Assembly (NCBI RefSeq): GCF_921293095.1
Contig: NC_060248.1
Coordinates: 82,715,243 to 82,779,242, forward strand
Source: Ischnura elegans
Lineage: Eukaryota; Arthropoda; Insecta; Odonata; Coenagrionidae
DNA length: 64,000 bases
Reading direction: 5' to 3'
Shown: positions 11,741-23,960 of the stretch, one piece after another
Position numbering within the stretch: the stretch's first letter is position 1
Layout: each line of letters starts with the position of its first letter
The notes under the pieces: generated by a model
What the model was told of the DNA's origin: nothing
Seen by the model: only the letters and a program-made list of their open reading frames with translations
Databases searched by the model: none
Translations under genes and position numbers: made by a program

Positions 11741-11895
11741 AGGTAAGTGGTCGAATGTTTCTCTGTGTACCACTAAGTTCTTCGATAGTTTTTGTTCGGG
11801 GGTTTCCGAAGAATTCATGCGGAATTTGAACTGGGTCCAATCGGAAAGCAGGCAAGCAGTCTACCCACTAGGCTACCACTATCCCCTTCATATTC
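11741..11895 (-). mobile_element. tRNA-derived SINE (minus strand)
   Basis: The minus strand from about 11892 carries GGTAGCCTAGTGGGTAGA (pol III box A) and, about 35 bases on, CAGTTCAAATTCC (box B), followed by a non-tRNA body. It does not fold into a full tRNA cloverleaf, so it is a SINE rather than a tRNA gene. The 3' limit is uncertain and no target duplication was identified. Confidence 0.62.
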
Positions 11896-13891
11896 ATGGG
11901 AATTACGAGTAGTGGGACATCACCCCCTCCATACTCCTCATTTTAAACCCTGCCAATTCCCTATTTCCATGGTTGGATTAACTACGTTTTCACTTCGACA
12001 GCGAGAAATGTACTAAATTAACTTGTATTTACAATCATGGAGTTTATCGAAACCAGAGGACACGATTAAGAAGTTGACAAGGGTGGAAAATTGTCATTTT
12101 TTTACCTAAGTATTTTTGTTTTCTAGAATATTGAGTCCACAGTAAGGGTTTGACGTTAAAAGATGAATTCGTTTCAAATATAAATTATCTTCAGGTCGTA
12201 AAGATACTCTCTTTCTTCAGTTGATAGTCCACATTTTTCTTGAGTAGCATACTTTCACAGGATGAGCAGCCCTATTATTCAGGCAAAGAGAGTGTGAATT
12301 TTTGGCAGTAAGTTTATTTTTTTGTTTCTTTGTGTACAGTAACCAAATATTTCTGTTAAAATTATTTGTCTATTAGTGATTTATTGATAATATTTCCAAA
12401 TACATATACAAGCCATAATTCGGCTACTTCTGAATGCTATCGAGCTTGAATATTTCTCTAGCTAGAGGTTTAGGATATCCTTTTGGTGGCAAAGAAGCAT
12501 ATAGTTTTTGGCTAATATGATGCTCTGCTGCTTAAAAACTCGAAATATAAACGTATGTATGTCATCGAAATATGATACTATGACATCTATCACCCGTATA
12601 AGATTTATTAAAGTGTGTGCATTTCACTACTGTTATTTAAATCGTTTTAATCATTATATTACCCTGAATTGAGACATATTATCACTCCTTTTGATCACTA
12701 TTTATGGTATTTAATACCTAGTTTCTTAGTCAGGGGAATATGCGTTGATTAACCTCCTCAGTCCCGGGACATTTCTACGTATTCCTGGTTAATTAGATGT
12801 TAACAAACTACGTTACTGATTTCTGTGAATAATTCTTGTGTATGACGCTGTCATCTGTCAAGATTCACTGAAGTAGTTGCAATAACGACATTTCACTTGT
12901 ACAAAAGGTGAAAACATTCAAATGTCGATATATTGTATACAATACGCCGGAACCGAGGAGGTTAATTGAAAAGTACTTGTAGCAACTACACGAACATTTT
13001 ATGCTCGAATGTTAGATAAAATAATTTTTCATTTGTTCTCATCAATTGACTTCCGATCACTATTTCCAGCAGAATGGTCGGCTTTTCTAGGACACTGTGC
13101 GCAAAAATGAGTACGTCTACATGGAAGACTTCATCTTTGGAAACAGGAGTAGAGGGATAATTTGACAAAGCGCGAGAGTTGGAGCGGGGCATGCTATTTG
13201 ATAGTGGTACTCGGTATCAAATAATTGGATCGAATTTTCCCTGTGGACCATTTCCGCCCTCAGGAGTAAAAAACCGCCTCGCTAAAGGGGGATTCTCCGT
13301 GATGTAGTGAACGTCTGCGTGCTCGTATTGGCGGGCGTATTGTTTACTTCCCATTTCCATGCTCGCGGATGGACGTAACCTGCGCCGGTAGTTTATTTTT
13401 GGAATCGTCTGACTGCAATCATTTAGAGGGGGAGGGGAAGTGCGGCTTTTACTGTAAAGAACGGGCAATACCCCTCCCTCCCCTCTCTTCCCGTCGTTTC
13501 CCGTTAGTGTTTTATTTTTTCCACTATTTTTCCAACTGCGAAAACAAAAGGTCCGCAGCCCGCGAATATCGCTCCGCTTTTGTTTCCCCCCATCAGATTT
13601 ATTTTTCGATCCGCGCTCATGCCTGGACGCTTGTGATATTTACGGCCTTGCTGATGGATGCGTGAGCGCTGCAACGTGTATTTCTCTTCAAAGCTTTAAC
13701 GACCTTAGGATTTATGAATGGCGGCGTAGCGAAGATGGCAGGTCTGAGATGGGTTCCTTCCGCTCCTCCCTTTGAAAATAAAATGAGACGCAGTGGCCTC
13801 CAACGTCGCAATTAATGAATGTGGTCACGTTAGTTCACGTTAAAGATCAAGAAGCTTATAAAATCGTTTCAGGCATAATTTTTGTAAGTTC
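11896..13891. other. No gene recognised; CpG-rich stretch at 13.2-13.8 kb
   Basis: 11896-13200 is AT-rich without coding signal. 13220-13820 is GC- and CpG-rich with overlapping short open frames on both strands, none with a recognisable domain. It could be a promoter or first exon of an unseen gene. Confidence 0.35.
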
Positions 13892-14084
13892 GATATGTAT
13901 ATGATAAAAACACAAATGGTAATTTACACACTTTAATTCAAAACTCGACTTATGGCCATGGTTTCAACATACTATGTTGAAATATTATGATCTTGAAAAT
14001 GACATAATATGTTGAAACTATGGTGGGTAGTTGAGTTTTGAGTTACAAGTGGAAATTACCATTTGTGTTTTTATCATGGATATC
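13892..14084. repeat. Short foldback (palindromic MITE)
   Basis: The arms at 13892-13980 and 13995-14084 are inverted copies: ACACAAATGGTAATTT in the left arm and its complement in the right, and TGGTTTCAACATACTATG opposite CATAATATGTTGAAAC. It is about 193 bp with no coding capacity. A 13-bp direct repeat ATCAAGAAGCTTA lies at 13848-13860 and 14082-14094, which may be its target duplication if the element starts further left at 13861. Confidence 0.7.
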
Positions 14085-14930
14085 AAGAAGCTTACTTCCT
14101 CAGTAAAATCATTTACTTCATATTTTTGTACTCACCTGACCAATATGTAAAACATCACCAAAATGATTCTTGAATTGAACTTCAAGTTGCGCAGTCACAG
14201 AGGCAAGAATAATGACTCTCATAAAGAACATTACCTGTCATTTGTATTCCACCAAATGAAGAGAGTATTTTCATGCTGAAGCAGAAAATGGATTCACTAA
14301 AAGATCTGCGCTGATTTTGCAGTTGCAGTATAAAATTTCAAAACTAGACGATCATTTGTTCTCATAATTCTGTGAAAGATTAAAAAACCTGTCTTTTTTT
14401 GTTTATAGACTGCATGTTTTTCATAGCAATACGAGCATGTTACATTCGGGGGTAATCATAAGCATTTAGCGCGTTCATTATAAACATTTATTTGATAAGC
14501 GATACCACAAATCACCGATAGTGGAATGATGCATGATAAAAATTTCTCGACGCCGTCAGGTTCACTTTTTTGATAAATAACACTTATGGTTTCAAATTCA
14601 TTCTGTTGGTGGAAAAATATTAACTTTTCCATCTAAGTGTAACTTATTGCTTGTGCACATTGCTTTCCAAAAAAGTGGTATGATATGATTTGGTACAGCT
14701 GTAGAGAGAGACAAAATTACGACTGTATATTGAAAGTAATAATAACGAAATATCTCTGAGTGAATGGTAAAGACGAACTGTTATGATTTAACTTTAAAAT
14801 TATGCCTGAAATTTCTCGCCTCTTATGTCTTCATAAGGCACGTACCCTCGGTACCTTACAATTCCCAGTCTTATTTCTTTTTGCAAAGGCCGTACCGAGT
14901 ATTAAGTGGTTAAAACCTCCCCCGAAATGA
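14085..14930. other. No gene recognised
   Basis: AT-rich DNA between the foldback and the tandem repeat. No ORF of interest, RNA gene or structured repeat seen. Confidence 0.4.
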
Positions 14931-15601
14931 ATGGAAGATATAATGAATGAGGGCCCAAAGGGGGCCCTTTGAAGGATACAACACACCTTAGCCGGGACCC
15001 AATACTTCAATTGATACGCCCGGACACCCGGGGAGGTGAGTGGATGGGATGGAAAAAGGAAGGAGACCCCGCCGCGATAGGAGACCATCGACGCCTCCGT
15101 GGAGAGGATTGGAGTGGAAGGTAGGGGATAGAGACAAACCCGCGTTGCCAAGGGGAAAACGGGGCTCACAACTACCGAAACCATTACTTGATTTACTAAC
15201 GATATTGGCAGATTTTTCTATGAGGAGAAAAATCCATCGATAATTTCGTTGGATATATATGGAAGATACGGAGAGTATGAGGGTTCTGGGGGAACCCTTC
15301 GAAGGATACAACACACCGGGGCCGGGAACCAAGCCCGTGGCCCGATCACCCGGGGAGGGGCTAGAGAGGAAGGAAAAAGGAAAAGAGGCGCCGCCCCGAT
15401 AGGAACCCGACGACGCCCCTGGGAAAGGAAAGGGACGGAAGGGACGAGACGAGGGAAAAAGACCCCAACGCTATAGAAGCGAAGAGGGCCCTACTATTAG
15501 CGAAACCAAGCATACGCAATTAATGTGCCAGCGATTATAGTGGATTTTCCTATGAGGAAGAAAAATCCATCGATAAAATCTCTAGATATTTATGGAAGAT
15601 A
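14931..15601. repeat. Satellite-like tandem repeat, unit about 330 bp
   Basis: The word ATGGAAGATA recurs at 14931, 15259 and 15592 (periods 328 and 333), with matching intervening sequence: GAAGGATACAACACACC, CCGGGGAGG, purine-rich blocks, and TATGAGGA(a)GAAAAATCCATCGATAA just before each boundary. Units 1 and 2 are roughly 70-75% alike by eye. The repeat is far more GC-rich than its flanks. After 15601 similarity stops. Open frames inside it show no protein family. Confidence 0.75.
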
Positions 15602-18600
15602 CAGTCAAAGTTGTGGGTGCCCTCTCATCATGTCACCCTCCCCCGCCCTCTCCCCCGTTCCATCCCCCGACGGAAATCTCTCCCCACCCCAGAATTTCTG
15701 TCCACGACCTGGCTATGAAGGCTGCGTACTGCGCAGCTCGCACTGATCGTCCGTTTCAATAAAATTGTCAACGAATCGCTCCGCTTACCTTCGTATTTTA
15801 TTTCGTTTCTGAATGGTCTAGTAGAGAAATAGTGTCTGTCGTTGACTTTTTCCGCGCTGAGGCCTTTCGAAAACATGGTTGATTAACACTCGTCTCTTTG
15901 GAGCTCTTCTCCGGATATTTCTTAATGTGATTTCTATTATAGGAGTGAATTGATCGCAAATAATAGGTACTTGCCCTTAACTGACTAATACACTGACATA
16001 ATGCCCATGACCTTACATGGCATTAATGAAACACCTTTAGCACGTATATATCACGATAAATTATATTTGTTGCATTTTTCCTGTGGATATTTTTTATCTC
16101 GAGAGTAGTAAAATTCGGTGCAAGCTGTTGAAATTCTGTGCTTTCTCTAAAATAACACTGACATTCTCATCACAATAATGAGGTATTTCGGAGATGCTGG
16201 ATTAAAAGATCTAAAATAACTGTTAGAACACAATGTTATTAATCCCTTGTGGTAGATCACATTCAATTCTCAATAGCGCCAACAACTGCGACTGATTTGG
16301 CGATCATATTCGTATTTCTATATAGTGAGCAATATTGTTCATCTGTTTTATCACATTCATTTCCACCACAGCGTGAAACATTACTGATTACTTTCAAAAC
16401 TCTCATCCTCTTTTTTATAAGTATCGTACATTGTGATATATAAGTTTTAGGGAATGCATTTTTCTTTAGAATAATTACTATTTTCCTATTAAGTTAAGTA
16501 TGTTTTGATGTGAAAATCAGTACTCAAAACTTTGTTAAATCTATTAAAAATATCTATGTAGTTACCAATAAGGGTGAGAATGTTTGAAAATTCCTACACG
16601 ATACGGTATGAGTTTCTTTCCCATTCGAGATGTGAAAGAATATTTCATTTTCAAATAATGTGTGCGTATAAAAAAGTGTAAAAGTAAACATGAATCCCAA
16701 GAAAACATTCTAAAGTTTCCGCCTTATTTTTTCTATTAACCATAGTAACTTCCAAATACTTTTGTGAATAACAAGCGTGAAATATCACATATTATTGTAA
16801 TTTTTTAATATATCACTGAGCAAGGGGTAAGGAAAGGAGATCCATGGATTAATACGAATTTAAAGTTGGATTTCCCAATTTTGAAGCGGAGGCGAGTTAC
16901 CAGTCGAGGCGTGATAACTTTACTAAAGTCTGATTCGCCAAATACACGCTCGGATAAGCAGCCCAAATTTTCAGCATTCACAAGCAGTGTGAGGAGTTCA
17001 TAAATAATACGTGGATTTGAGTCTGGTCAACTTGAATATGGAAAAAAGAGTTTGGATAAATATTGATGTCACGCGTTACTTCCCGAAATATAAGCGAATG
17101 ATTTCCTAACAATTTCGAATTTTGGAAAGAATGAACGAATTCACCGGACACGAATGATGTACATATTCGACAAAAAGGCTATTTTTTCACAGGTGAACGC
17201 AACCAACAACGTTCATCAAACCATTAACGTTCGAAATTTATCAGTCAAGGAATGCAATTATTTGCCATTTTTTAGAATGCTTAAATATTTTATCAGGATG
17301 TTATTTAGTGAATGGAATGCAGGCTCACAAAATAGAACAAAATGTATATGCGAAGAGCCACCCACGCTCAGAATTCATCTGCTCGACTTTCACGCTTGGT
17401 ATTTTCAAGTGACTTATATTGTGGAAAGAATATTTATAATAAAATATTTTATTCTGAAAATATTCATTTATTCAGTTCATGGCTAAAGAATATAACAACA
17501 ACAATGCTATAATTATCAATCATCCATGTTTGAAATTTTTCGAGTAGAGTAACAACTATTTCATCTCGGATTAGTTTCAACAAAATATTTTGATTTTTTA
17601 CTGTGGAGTGCTTTAATAATACCTAGATTTCGTTGAGAATTGAAAACAAAACCAAGCAATGAGGCCCACATTTGAAATGTGTCCAGGGAGATATCAAATG
17701 TTTCGACCATTATTTTCGATAAATTATTGAAAAGAGTCATTCAGTATTTTTTTATCAATTAGTTTCTCTGAATATTAATCTATTACTGTGAATGAGAATT
17801 CAGGTTTTAAGAGGTCTATAAATATTTAATATGTATCTGAAAGGTACATGAAATATATTTAGTACCTCAAATGATACTTCTTTTGACTTAGGTACGAACT
17901 TTATGACTTCCCTATGTGCAAGTTTTGCCTGGTCTTAAGCTATTTTTACGCTCCACCTCAAAATGAGTTTGATCTTAATTCTATTTATTTTATTTTGATT
18001 GCACAGGGTCTGTTTCCATTGGATAGACTTGCCTTCATAATAGAACATACGGACGAACTCACAATGCCCAAATTTCAAATAGCACTTGCCCCTGGCAGGT
18101 CCATGAGCCATGCTTAGAGGACCCGGGTCAAATGATCTTTGCAATCAGTAAAATTTATATTAGTTGGTATTGCTCAGTAAACTTCATTTATGATAGGATG
18201 AAAAAATGAGAATTCACTAAAACATATCAATGTGTACATTTTTTCTCAATGATAGACGTCAAATGATTAAAGCTGGTCGTATTTATTTTTTCAAACTTTT
18301 TGCAATTTATTGAAGACTATTTATGAATCCACCTACTTATTGCCTAGAGAATAAAGACTATAAATAAATGCTATCTGCAGCAGAAGAGCCGGCTTGGAGT
18401 TTTTCGGAACTAACTTGTGGTTGGTCATTTTATTAATTTTATAAGCAAACCTCTGGAAATCATTTTTTAACCTCGAATTTGAATTTAAAGGAGATTATCT
18501 TAAGAATTTATGTTATTATGCTCCTAAATTTGATTCTATTGAAGAGATGTATTTAGCTAGTGAAAATACTCTTCGTGTTCTAATTTTTTACTGCATTCAA

Positions 18601-20319
18601 CTTATACCTTACCTCAGCAAAAGGAGCTCACTTTATTGTTTTGCTTTTTGAATTTAAGAGCGTGAGGAGATGTCTCACGCATTTGAGGTTTCAGTGGATT
18701 GTGTAATTTTTTTACCGTAACCAGTGGATATCAATTTATTTTATAGGTGATGAAATAACTAGCTGAAAATATTCAACTTAAGGCCTGAAAGAGTGAGAGG
18801 ATAACTAGGGGAATGGGGGAGAGGAGGTGGAGGTGAAGTAATTAATGGCATAAAATCATTTATATCCGTTTGTTCCCATCATTTTAAATTCATTGTACTG
18901 GTTTCATATCAACTGATCGCAATCTTTCGCAATAAAACCAAAAGTACAAAATCACATAACCCAAATTTCTCTCCAAAATGTTCTTCAATGATAAGTAAGG
19001 CCTTCAATATGGGAAATAAGTGGTTGAGTCACTAAGAAAATGACAGACCTGATCCCACATGTCCTTCCGTATCCACCAGAAAAAATAATTTAAAAAATTG
19101 GGCCGAGGAAGACAGTAAAATTCTATCAGCGTCGCTCTATAAAGATCGATGAGGTCGTCACTCATGTTCTTAACACCCTTTATTAGGCTGCGCAGCCTGC
19201 GCCCAACTGTGGGCAATGAATTTCACCCCTCGAACTTGTGAAAGACCAATAAAAAATCGCCGAAAAAGTCCTCCAGTGGTCGCGTGCATGCCCTTTCTCG
19301 GTCGTGCAACACGTGGGCACGGCCAAAAAACAAAGGATCCCAAGCGTCAAGTTCCCTCCACGTGTAGATTACGTGGTAGCGATCGCATGCACGCAGCCAG
19401 CCGGTGGATTACATATTAGTGGATTGATGATTGGAAGACGTGGTGGGGAACGGACTACTGTTTCGTAACCCTTGCTGCAGGCCGCTTGTTCGGGTTCAGA
19501 GCTGTACGCTGACTGCAAATTAATTCGTGTTCACACGTGTGCTCATGCCACCACGAAACGTAGAGAATGGAGTTTTTACGAGGTGACGACGAGGAATTTC
19601 CCGCCGCAAGACGGCGTTGTTTCCACCAGGCTGGAAGAACGATGGGGAAAAGGAGGAAATTTTCGTCACCGCTTCCTTGAGAGAACAATAGGGAGCTATT
19701 GTACGCAATCTTTCCTGTGTCTTCTAACGCAGCTCATCGCTGAAGGCGGTCATCATAACTCCTCTGGCTTTTTGTGTTCACCATTCCACTTTCATTTTGG
19801 TGATTTTATTTATTTATTTTATTATTGAAATACCAATTTTGGTCTATTCAATTAATGTAAAACTTTAATTCTACAGCGTTAAAAAATATAACCTCATAAA
19901 AAACTAAAAAAGATTAAAAAATTGAGATTCAGGACCAGAAGGCTTTTCGGAGCTGTCTCTCGAATGTTACCTAAAGCTTACAATGAAACACTACTACTAA
20001 ATCCAGGAAATGTTAGACAGACGAATGGTGTTGAGCAAGGTAGGAAGTCTGCAAATAAAGTGTTCTCTGGGAGAGAGAAATACAGGCTTGAGGTTAGCGT
20101 GGTAATTGGTGGATACAAAAGGTGCAGGTATGGATGTGAAGTAAAAGTTATGGGAGTATTTCATAGGATCGGTAAACACTCCCTTTGCGGGAGAGTAAAT
20201 GAAATGTATATGATAAATATTGCTACGAGTAGCTAGTGGGGTCAATGAAAGGGCGGACATTATTACAGAGCGAGAAGAATTATGGAGGTGAAGAACACGG
20301 TTTCGGACATCTGAAATGA
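15602..20319. other. No gene recognised
   Basis: 15602-15720 is a C-rich tract. 15720-19000 is AT-rich without coding signal. 19200-19700 is CpG-richer with short overlapping frames and no family resemblance. No RNA gene or clear mobile element was found. Confidence 0.4.
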
Positions 20320-21290
20320 AGGAATTAAGAAGACGTTCACTTTTGAGAATTAAGAGGGTAATAATTTAAAGAAAAACAAACAGCCCGTAATCTTTCCCCT
20401 CCCCCTACTCCTACGGACACCCCCGCCATTACCTTAGTCATCAAAAACCCTCCAAATATCCCTACCAACGGTCATCCACACCCCGCCCCTCTCCAACTAT
20501 CACCACCCACTCGCAACACCACATCACCTCCTTGAGATTTCCCCAGCCACCTTCTTCCTCCCCCACTGAAATCACCTAACATTTGTGATACACAGACTGT
20601 CCCACAGGTCGTATGTCATTTTTGACCTCTAATTTTAGTAACTTTGCATCGAGCAATATTCATGAAAATTGGCACACTTATGAGAAAGGTCCTAAGTTTT
20701 GTTGAGTGTAATCAAAATTTTACTATTTTGACCTTTTGACCTCTCAATGTGGGTCCGAACCAAAAATTTGAATTTGCGTTATGGGGTTACAATGTTAAAA
20801 AAATCGAGATAGAAGAAAGTATGAATTTCATTGACCAAGATATCAATTCTTAGGTTTCCGGACACGAGAAAACCGAAAATAACACTTTTATTCGCGAAAA
20901 ATTGACCGTTGACCCGGTAAGGTCACAGTCAAGGTCATAAGGTTGGAAAAAAGAATAGCATACCAACAAAGGTGTCGATTCATGGGTTTTAAAGGTTGCC
21001 CAAGTCAATTGTATAGTCTTAATAACCGTATCATCCACTAATTGGCATCCAAGGTTAATACGGAGGTCAAAGGTCATAGAGTTAAACGTTGGGCCATCAT
21101 GATGCCCAACGTGTCGAACCACTGGCTTCAAAGGGTGCCAAAGTCGCTTTTGCAGTTCATAGATACGTACTGATAATTTTTTTTGCATAAGGACTTATTC
21201 TGTGATTGAACCCTTTGTACCTGAAGATGACGCCGCTGCGTCGTAACTAGTAGTACCGTGAAAATAAATTGGTGGAAAATTACAAAGTTT
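20320..21290 (+). pseudogene. Penelope-like element 3' end, decayed
   Basis: 20400-20535 reads PTPTDTPAITLVIKNPPNIP then TNGHPHPAPLQLSPP, matching the proline-rich C-terminus of the 26-kb PLE (TPTDTPAITLVTKNLPLLP, TNGLPHPTPLQLSPP). The upstream ELRRRSLL matches its ELEIRRLIKKRPLL. About 620 bp of unrelated-looking sequence (20585-21205) separates the coding end from a hammerhead-like motif at 21217-21256, whereas in the 26-kb copy the gap is about 30 bp. The tail 21257-21290 (ATAAATTGGTGGA) is shared by both copies. Confidence 0.7.
21217..21256 (+). ncRNA. Hammerhead ribozyme motif of a PLE (two core changes)
   Basis: Order: GTAC (helix I), CTGAAGA (core, consensus CTGATGA), TGACGC-CGCT-GCGTC (helix II and loop), GTA in place of GAA, ACTAGT (short palindromic helix III), A at the cleavage position, GTAC (helix I). 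Helices are intact, but the two core changes probably abolish or weaken cleavage. Confidence 0.65.
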
Positions 21291-23204
21291 TTCTTTTCAT
21301 TTGCTCAAAATTGACTTCCACAAAGTTGAGATGGAGACAATAGAGATTAATTAAGAGGTGTTTAAGACATAAATTAGCCTAAATTCTCACTTCGGTTGCT
21401 TCTACTTAACTTATCCAGTCAAAAAAGAGCATTCATTGGAAGCCAAATTTTTATTGACCGAGTGCCAGTTTTGGCTTTTCGCTCATTCTTGGGTGCAGTA
21501 ACCAGTTGTGTATTTTATATTTTCCTTTGAAAATACTGCATATGAGGATTTTCACTGTAGCTGAGATAATAATGTCATTACTCTATTCTACCGAGATGCC
21601 ATTCATTTAACCGATGAATTTCCCTTCACCGAAGTCTTTTAGATTGGAATAAATCCCAAACTTACACCCAGTACGCTATGAAAGATATATTTGATGCTAT
21701 TAAACCTGAGTAATGTGACGCTTTTAATTTTTTAAAAGGATTCCTTTTCACAGACTTATGATTAACATGAGTTATATCCCTGGAAAATGCTGATGGTATG
21801 ATCAAGATGATGAAATAAGTATTCTCGGATGGCCATACGGGTGAGGTTTTTTACGAGCATATACAGTTTGAAGGCGTTCTCTGCTGTCGTTTTCAAATTC
21901 AATTATGAGGATTATGTAACCCAGATGACGATTATCTCTACATTTTCAGAACTTTAGTGCCCATGAATAACTCCACGAGCCTGAAAATCCGATGACACTT
22001 ATTCAACTCATATAATCCTTTATATGATGAGATACTGAGCACTTTTCTGGTAATATTGCAACTGCTGATAATTTTTTTATTATTAGCAGAAGAAAGATCG
22101 TATTTTTCTCGTTTTTAAATTAATTTAACCCAAAAATTAAAATATTTCTTTTGAATTGTAAAGCATAATTGTGCACTTATTCTTGACCGAAAAATCTAAA
22201 ACGCCTACAAAAATTTCGGTGGTCAAGGCGAAAGTGGTATTTTTCGTTGATTTGGTAAGGGAATATTCTCTTAATGTTACCAAACCTTGTACTCATGATA
22301 ACTGGTAATAGCGTGGACCCAGTAATAGCCATCCCTTTTCCCTTAGAAAAAGAATGTAGTCCTTGACCTTGTTGTGGTCAGAAAAATCATACCCCCGATT
22401 GATAAGGGATACCTTCAACAATACTCGCTAATTTTTGTTGATGAGGCATGGTGTTTTATTTCCTTCAAGCAATTAGCGAGGGGATGCTTGAAAGAAAATC
22501 TCTTTGAAAAGAAACACTGGTCAGGGACGAAATCGAGAAGAATTTGGAGGTCATCATTTTGAAGGTGATGCCTGGTGACGTTGATTTTTGTCATGTGACG
22601 TCATTTCATCTCCGGTTACCTTCATGACCCCATTCTCATCCCATGTCCCCTTCACTCTGACAAACCCCACTGGCGAAATGGGGTCGCGCTTGGAATGACC
22701 GGGAAAAAAGTCGGTATCTCTCGCTTCTCTCAGCACTCCACACCTCCTGTCTCTGCTGACCTTAATTGCTATAAATACCATATCAATCTCGCTTTCATAA
22801 GCACCCCTTAACTACTCATGTAAGCTGGATGGATTGTCAAGGTACTCATAACCGACTGTTTCCCTGGATTATTCTATAAAGTATATAGTTTACATGGAAT
22901 AGTGAGAATAATCAAATATTCGTCGTTTTGGTTTCATTAGATTTAACAGCTGTAGGAGATAAATTAATCGCAATAAAATTTTCAATAAACTGCCTTCAAT
23001 TGTTACTTTTTTCAATTTTTTTATCAAAAAATTATCTTGAATTATATTCGCCCTTTGGAAAATCCCCACCTACATAAACCTTTTTTCTGTACCTCATTTC
23101 ATTTTACCTTAATATTTATGTAACCTGACAATTAGGGATTTGATTAATCTCATTTTCCAGAAAATCCGGGGAAAAACTTCCCCTATCCGTCGTCAAATGT
23201 CCAG
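21291..23204. other. No gene recognised
   Basis: AT-rich, with a few short open frames on either strand and no domain or splice-supported exon. Confidence 0.4.
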
Positions 23205-23400
23205 CGTCTGGGATCGAAACTTAACTATGAGCAGCGGAGTTTCGATTAATTTAGTTTCGTTCCAGGGAGTAAAGTTTCGTCCCTGGTCGAAACTAAACTC
23301 CTTGGTGATTTAAATTTCGTGTGGGAACGAAACTAAATCTGTACATCGTATTTCCGTTTCCCTCCAGGTAGAAACGAAACAGTTTTGTTTCGTTCCACTT
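23205..23400. repeat. Cluster of GTTTCG-type motifs in both orientations
   Basis: Within 200 bp there are about nine occurrences of TTTCG/CGAAA, several extended to GTTTCGTTCC or GGAACGAAAC with flanking TTTA or TAAA. Spacing is irregular and both orientations alternate, giving several possible hairpins. The repeat class is unknown to me. Confidence 0.5.
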
Positions 23401-23829
23401 GCCATCCCTTCCTGTGGCTGTAGGTATCCTGTAAAATGTCCCTCTGCTTTGCATTAACGCCGTGCCTGGTTGCATAAACATTGGCTCCTGGCGACACTTT
23501 CACGTATTACTGCGGAAAAAATTTTAAAGCGCGAGTTCTCTCATTCATTGGGACCTATTTTTGCATCTTCATCATGCCCTCAAAGCCACAATGGGATTTA
23601 TGGCACTTAATTATATTACTGTGCACATCATCATATTCACTGCATCTCTAAACGATCTAATTTTCTTGGTCCATCAATACTCATCATATTTTTAGTGATG
23701 GGCTGATTCAAGCTCTAACTACAATACATTTAAATTAAATACAATTCCCGAATCCGAATTATTTTATTATCCATTAATACGATACGGAAACTTCGGTTTC
23801 TGCGATTCATAATAATGTTTCGCCAAGAC

Positions 23830-23960
23830 TTGGCACTGATGAGTAAAGGCTCTCAAACAGAGTTCATGGGTACGAGTCCCACCTGGGTAGGCTATTCCCA
23901 ATCCAATGCAAGGGTTTTTGTGTTCTTACATTGTTAATTATGAAGTGCATCAATTAATAA
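23830..23960 (+). mobile_element. Possible tRNA-derived SINE
   Basis: TGGCACTGATGAG resembles a pol III A box, and GGGTACGAGTCCCACC about 40 bases on resembles a B box. There is no cloverleaf. The downstream body is AT-rich and the 3' limit is unclear. Confidence 0.38.

Noticed and set aside
13369-13665. 98-codon frame in a CpG-rich stretch
   Set aside because: Overlapping frames on the other strand, no homology recognised and no splice-consistent continuation.
14831-15476. Protein-coding frames inside the 15-kb tandem repeat
   Set aside because: Frames occur on both strands, follow the repeat periodicity and show Gly/Arg/Pro-rich sequence without a domain.
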